Of a DNA stretch of 64,000 bases, positions 63,135 through 64,000 are shown in pieces. The translations under genes and the position numbers were made by a program. How positions within the stretch are numbered: position 1 is the stretch's first letter; every line of letters begins with the position of its first letter. Location: NCBI RefSeq assembly GCF_007004645.1, contig NZ_ML660024.1, forward strand, positions 62,001 through 126,000. Direction: 5' to 3'. This DNA comes from Aliiroseovarius halocynthiae. GTDB lineage: Bacteria; Pseudomonadota; Alphaproteobacteria; Rhodobacterales; Rhodobacteraceae. The notes beneath the pieces are model-generated. The model ran no database searches. It worked only from the letters and a program-made list of their open reading frames with translations, and was not told the DNA's origin.

Positions 63135-64000
63135 TTATCTCCAGAACTTGCCCCAACGGTCGGCATAGGCATCGCCATGACCATCTTCGACCCAGTCAAA
63201 CAAACGACCGTCGACCTGCAGGCGTGCGCCACCATCACGTTCAAGCGAACGCAGCTCGGCTCCGGACTCGCTTTTAGAAGGTGTTCCCATCGCCCACTCG
63301 AACGGGATCGAAATTCGGATCCCTTTGTCGAACGACCCTTCGCCAAATTCTTCCGCCGAAACATTCGTCTTGGTGAAATAGCCACCAACCTTCCAGCCAT
63401 TTGCAAAGGTGCGGTCAACCGAGAAAGTTGCTCCGTAGTCACCGGCCAGATAGCGCCCCGCATCCACGCGCGTCGAGAAACCATTTCCGAAGTCGTAATA
63501 TGCCGAAACATGACCCGTCACGACATCATAGTCGCGGAATCCAAAGAGCTGATCATAGTCGCGCTGCTTAACCCAAGCAACTTCGGCTCCAATGGCAAGC
63601 GGGCTGTCCACGGGTTTCCACAGCAGCTCGGCCGACACACCACCAAACATCTTTTCCAAATAACCAACGGTCACTCGGCTATACAGGTTCTTCCCGGGGC
63701 GCTCATACCACGATGCGGTCAGATGCTCGATCGCGGGGTCGCCCTGCTGGGCATAAAGCGCTCCGTCGGTTCGCACATGTGGCAGGTCGGAGGTATTCAG
63801 GTGCGTATCATCATCAAGGTTGCCCCAGATGCTTTTCTGAACAGCACCAGACAAGATGATATTCGGCGCAATCTCGTATTTAGCACTGAATCGCAAGCCA
63901 ACATCGCCACGCACCGGGCTGGACGGATCAAAGAAACTGATCGCCATATAAGGTGTAAGCGCCCACGAGAACCGCTGATCAAAGTTGGGCAGCTCAGCGT
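63135..64000 (-). CDS. yjbH: YjbH-family outer-membrane protein, C-terminal part
   Basis: Open at the window edge; the frame continues above the first in-frame ATG at 63947 with ALTPYMAISFFDPSSPVRGDVG, so at least 288 residues are present and the N-terminus is missing. VTVGYLEKMFGGVSAELLWKPVDSPLAIGAEVAWVKQRDYDQLFGFRDYDVVTGHVSAYYDFGNGFS fits YjbH, a large outer-membrane beta-barrel-like protein linked to exopolysaccharide export. Alternating aromatic and small residues support beta strands. It is followed after three bases by yjbF, matching the E. coli yjb/gfc gene pairing but in reversed order. Confidence 0.88.
   Translation of the reverse strand, partial: AELPNFDQRFSWALTPYMAISFFDPSSPVRGDVGLRFSAKYEIAPNIILSGAVQKSIWGNLDDDTHLNTSDLPHVRTDGALYAQQGDPAIEHLTASWYERPGKNLYSRVTVGYLEKMFGGVSAELLWKPVDSPLAIGAEVAWVKQRDYDQLFGFRDYDVVTGHVSAYYDFGNGFSTRVDAGRYLAGDYGATFSVDRTFANGWKVGGYFTKTNVSAEEFGEGSFDKGIRISIPFEWAMGTPSKSESGAELRSLERDGGARLQVDGRLFDWVEDGHGDAYADRWGKFWR

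Overview
The window reads as chromosomal DNA of a marine alphaproteobacterium of the order Rhodobacterales (Roseobacter group). The evidence is the gene families: oxygen-dependent (CobN-type) cobalamin genes, a DUF1013/TrcR cell-cycle regulator, COQ9, a divergent MnmD/oxidoreductase pair in place of fused MnmC, a DUF2793 protein, YjbF/YjbH, short hairpin intergenic repeats, and GC-rich codon use. No rRNA, tRNA, CRISPR array, transposase or integrase was recognised. Species-level identity cannot be given.

Layout. 1-6.7 kb is housekeeping: the end of moeA, smpB, dapA, a lytic transglycosylase, a DMT exporter, and mnmD divergent from an FAD oxidoreductase. 6.7-11.5 kb carries an FMN reductase divergent from a TPP enzyme, a YciI-like protein, cobO, and a polytopic membrane protein with a striking inverted repeat upstream. 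11.6-18.3 kb is a cobalamin unit: a B12 riboswitch, cobW, a GNAT gene, cobN and a nucleotidyltransferase, with a 54-codon gene on the opposite strand inside it. smc (18.5-21.9 kb) starts at TTG behind a LexA-like box. A second cobalamin group, DUF1636-cobC-cobD, lies at 23.7-26.0 kb.

26-45.9 kb mixes metabolism and regulation: an orphan receiver, a HAD phosphatase, an ornithine cyclodeaminase family protein, rpsU, coq9 and a quinone oxidoreductase, RNase T2, trcR, a hybrid kinase, yaaA, recQ, yggT, MFS and murein genes, a YhhQ transporter, arfB, and an aminotransferase/kinase pair. Two AT-richer accessory inserts stand out: a membrane protein plus small protein at 30.2-31.0 kb, and a pentapeptide-repeat/hydrolase fusion at 45.9-47.5 kb. 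Two RNA candidates flank yhhQ: a structured leader just upstream of it, and a structured RNA downstream whose long helix buries the start region of a 13-codon ORF.

47.6-49.5 kb is NAD salvage (pncA, pncB). From 49.6 kb to the end is a cell-surface polysaccharide region: a Wza-like export lipoprotein with a G9 tract, a GlfT-like glycosyltransferase, a large RTX protein, UDP-galactopyranose mutase, a DUF2793 protein, a sugar phosphate transferase, UDP-glucose dehydrogenase, a CAP-domain protein, a small secreted protein, and YjbF/YjbH. Together Ugd, Glf, the priming transferase, the glycosyltransferase and the export protein suggest a galactofuranose- and uronic-acid-containing exopolysaccharide; that product is inferred.
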